From positions 1 through 33,965 of the forward strand of contig CAJOED010000020.1 of assembly GCA_905233335.1 (NCBI GenBank): 33,965 nucleotides of DNA, given 5' to 3'. Shown here one piece after another: positions 31,857 through 33,965 of the stretch. The first letter of the stretch is position 1. Each line of letters begins with the position of its first letter. This DNA is from an uncultured Synergistales bacterium (GTDB lineage: Bacteria > Synergistota > Synergistia > Synergistales > Aminobacteriaceae). A program made the position numbers and the translations under genes. The notes under the pieces were generated by a model. That model was given only the letters and a program-made list of their open reading frames with translations. It was not told where the DNA came from and searched no databases.

Positions 31857-33414
31857 CGTAAAAATTATTGCTGACCTCCGCGAAAACGAACAGTCCCGCG
31901 TTGCATTGATTGAGGACGGAAAACTCACCGAAATATTCATAGAGTACAATTTTGCTGACGACGAGAACGACAGCGGATTTCTCTCATCACGCACAAAGAG
32001 TTCACGACTTTCACGGCAGGGAGATATATTCAAAGCAAGGGTTGATACTCTCGTCCCGGCGATAAGTGCCGCGTTCCTGGCATTGACCTCAAAGAAGCAG
32101 AAAAATTTTCGTGAACCACGAAACGCCTTCATGTACATCAATGAAGCCCCCGACGTATCACTCATAAAGCCCGGTCATGAACTTATTGTGCAGGTCGTCA
32201 AGAATGCCCGCAAGAACAAAGCCCCGCGAGTAAGTCCGAGAATTTCTGTGCCGGGACGGTGGCTGGTACTTGTGCCGGAAAATGACGAGATCGGAGTCTC
32301 ACGCAGAATTTTCGACAATTCCGAACGCAAACGCCTCAAGAAGATAGCAGAAGAACTCAAAGCGCAAGTTCCCGGTTTCGGGTTAATCATCAGGACGGCG
32401 GCAGAAGGGATTAACGCGGAATTTTTGCGGCAGGACATGAACTCACTGCTTGAACTGTGGCACGACATAGAAGCAAAAGCAAAGAATACTCCCGCACCGT
32501 GTCTGCTCTATCGTGATACGGGGACTCTTGGCCGAGTGTTACGTGATGAGGTAGCCGGGAAAATTGACGAGATAATCATTGATGACCCCGACGAGTTCGA
32601 GCGCGCAAAAAGTTTTGTCGAGAGATTTTACCCGGAGAAGCCCAGCGTGAGTTTGTACGAGGGAGTTACTCCCATATTCGAGTATTTCGGCATTGAGGAG
32701 GAAATTCGCCGGGCACTTGAGCGCAAAGTTTGGCTGAAAAGCGGCGCATACCTCGTAATCGACCAGACAGAAGCACTTACGGTTATTGACGTGAACACCG
32801 GAAAATTCACGAGTGCTCCCGACATGAGGCATACTGTACTCGCTACTAACATGGAGGCGGCAGAAGAAATTGCGAGGCAGTTACGATTGCGTTCGGTAGG
32901 CGGGATTGTTGTAGTTGATTTTATCGATATGGACTTTGAGGAGGACAGGCATGAATTGCTTAAACACTTTGACAGCTTCTTATGCCACGACAGACTCAAA
33001 GCAAGAGTATTCAGCATAACACAGCTCGGACTCGTCGAACTCACGCGCAAGAGAGAACGTCCCGACCTGCGGAGCGTATTGACCCGGAATTGTCCCGTGT
33101 GCGGCGATAACGGCTTCGTCGAACGTGAAGAGAACATCGCAATGAACATCAAACGCTTTATACGGAAGATAACGGGCGCGAACAATTCAGAAGCATTTGT
33201 GATTCAGATGAGCTCACACACAGCAGGATACATCAATAATTATTTGTCGGACTGGGAAGAAGAGTTCGGGCGGAAAATAATTATCGTGTCGATGCCGAAT
33301 TTCGAGTGGGCAAAGTTCAGGCTTGAGTATCAGGGCGACCTCAAGAATGCAGAAACCCGCGCCAAGACCCTGAAGGCACAAGGACGCGGCCAAGTAGTAA
33401 TATACAGGGCGTAA
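31849..33414 (+). CDS. rng: Ribonuclease G/E
   Basis: This 521-residue endoribonuclease functions in rRNA maturation and mRNA decay. The S1-like domain (about 35-125, QGDIFKARVDTLVPAISAAFLALT), the 5'-sensor/RNase H-like part, and the catalytic DNase I-like subdomain with Mg-binding Asp residues are all there: VIDVNTGKF (D314) and VVDFIDMDF (D357, D360). The zinc-link is NCPVCGDNGF (C415, C418). Short C-terminus, so RNase G-like rather than degradosome RNase E. The start overlaps the previous gene by 8 bases. Confidence 0.94.
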   Translation: MNDVKIIADLRENEQSRVALIEDGKLTEIFIEYNFADDENDSGFLSSRTKSSRLSRQGDIFKARVDTLVPAISAAFLALTSKKQKNFREPRNAFMYINEAPDVSLIKPGHELIVQVVKNARKNKAPRVSPRISVPGRWLVLVPENDEIGVSRRIFDNSERKRLKKIAEELKAQVPGFGLIIRTAAEGINAEFLRQDMNSLLELWHDIEAKAKNTPAPCLLYRDTGTLGRVLRDEVAGKIDEIIIDDPDEFERAKSFVERFYPEKPSVSLYEGVTPIFEYFGIEEEIRRALERKVWLKSGAYLVIDQTEALTVIDVNTGKFTSAPDMRHTVLATNMEAAEEIARQLRLRSVGGIVVVDFIDMDFEEDRHELLKHFDSFLCHDRLKARVFSITQLGLVELTRKRERPDLRSVLTRNCPVCGDNGFVEREENIAMNIKRFIRKITGANNSEAFVIQMSSHTAGYINNYLSDWEEEFGRKIIIVSMPNFEWAKFRLEYQGDLKNAETRAKTLKAQGRGQVVIYRA

Positions 33415-33416
33415 AG

Positions 33417-33965
33417 TCAGCGTGTGATTGTGAGTTCGTTGTTCACAGGGAAGTAGTAATTTTTGCCGTCGTGAGCAGAAACTTTCACCGCAACGCTATA
33501 CGTCCCCGCCGGAATATTTGCGCAGTACAGCTCCGAGTCCCCGAACGAATATTTTTCGCTGTCTTCCCGCAAGTTGTCGCTACGTTTTATCGTGAAGCTG
33601 TGAACACCCTCCCATTTTCCCAAAACAGCCTCATACGCTGCGTCATTATTGTAGATGATTACGAACGTCCGCGCGTGTGTTCTGTCCTTCTGCGAGAAAT
33701 TATCTATCTTCCACCAGCCTGAAGCACCCATGAATTTCCCGTCAGTATTCACCCAAGCACTTGCGGAGAATGAAGTGTCCTCGCTCTGCTGAATATCTTT
33801 TGCGTCGAAATCTACCTTCCTGAAATCATCGAACGCAATAACATCAGGAGCATTGCGCAGAAACTTCACGCCGTGCGCTTTGAGTTCCGGGAGCATTAAC
33901 GCTTCTTTTCTACCGGCTATGTACTTTCTGAAAGTCATATCGTCATACACTCCGGCTTTGAGCTG
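33417..33965 (-). CDS. Unknown protein, C-terminal part (runs off the right edge)
   Basis: The minus-strand frame is open to the window edge (it reads QLKAGVYDDMTFRK at the entry), so the start is outside. The visible 182 residues end 2 bases after the RNase G/E stop on the other strand. The last 110 residues look like a beta-rich domain (SASAWVNTDGKFMGASGWWKIDNF, ARTFVIIYNNDAAYEAVL, NIPAGTYSVAVKVSAHDGKNYYFPV). That pattern resembles the beta-sandwich tail of secreted or membrane glycosyltransferase-type proteins, but I do not recognise a family. There is no visible terminator between the two converging genes. Confidence 0.7.
   Translation of the reverse strand, partial: QLKAGVYDDMTFRKYIAGRKEALMLPELKAHGVKFLRNAPDVIAFDDFRKVDFDAKDIQQSEDTSFSASAWVNTDGKFMGASGWWKIDNFSQKDRTHARTFVIIYNNDAAYEAVLGKWEGVHSFTIKRSDNLREDSEKYSFGDSELYCANIPAGTYSVAVKVSAHDGKNYYFPVNNELTITR

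Noticed and set aside
1..33965. CRISPR arrays, tRNA or rRNA genes, insertion sequences, phage genes
   Set aside because: I searched by eye for regularly spaced repeats, clover-leaf tails, transposase or integrase motifs and terminal inverted repeats and found none; a computed search (tRNAscan, CRISPR finder, profile search) would confirm.

Overview
The window looks like a chromosomal segment of a rod-shaped anaerobic bacterium. The block relA/spoT, dtd, mreBCD, mrdA (PBP2), minCDE, rodA, the TIGR03960 and TIGR03936 type genes and RNase G/E is typical of Synergistota and of Clostridia/Negativicutes-type Firmicutes. Synergistota is my best guess, by inference only, since no rRNA or other marker is present. 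There are no phage genes, insertion sequences, CRISPR arrays, tRNAs or rRNAs that I can see.

Layout. 1-1203 (minus): a partial unknown gene and a UDP-glucuronate-4-epimerase-like SDR, probably the edge of a surface-polysaccharide locus. 1371-3124 (plus): promoter, rpmB (L28), an M17 leucyl aminopeptidase, terminator. 3160-6790 (plus): two tandem IspD/TarI-type cytidylyltransferase paralogues flanking an L-lactate dehydrogenase, followed by a broken SDR epimerase gene carrying an exact 75-bp direct repeat. 13075-6807 (minus): a nine-gene operon for a Mrp/Mbh-type cation/proton antiporter, interrupted by a gene for a small secreted protein with four DnaJ-type zinc-finger repeats. 13192-13644 (plus): a stand-alone ACT-domain protein. 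13681-15700 (minus): remains of a secreted Lys-rich protein gene, and a frameshifted IMP dehydrogenase gene. 15869-33414 (plus): tadA, a frameshifted recJ-like gene, relA/spoT, dtd, a metallo-beta-lactamase-fold hydrolase, then the cell shape and division block (mreBCD, PBP2, minCDE, rodA), a GNAT acetyltransferase, a frameshifted TIGR03960-type radical SAM gene, its TIGR03936 partner and RNase G/E. 33417-33965 (minus): a partial unknown gene.

How it works together. MreBCD, PBP2 and RodA form the elongasome and MinCDE places the division site; their genes are nearly contiguous, with overlaps or gaps of a few bases. RelA/SpoT, Dtd, TadA, L28 and RNase G/E serve translation, RNA and stringent control. 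The Mrp-type complex would exchange cations for protons.

Most unusual: five genes (SDR epimerase, secreted protein, guaB-like, recJ-like, radical SAM) are broken, and every break needs the same +1 change of frame. In three of them a short conserved stretch appears to be missing. This may be true decay or an assembly fault and has to be settled from reads. Other points of interest are the ispD duplication with its duplicated terminator and promoter box, degenerate repeats in the minC-minD and tadA-recJ gaps, and the zinc-finger protein inside the antiporter operon.
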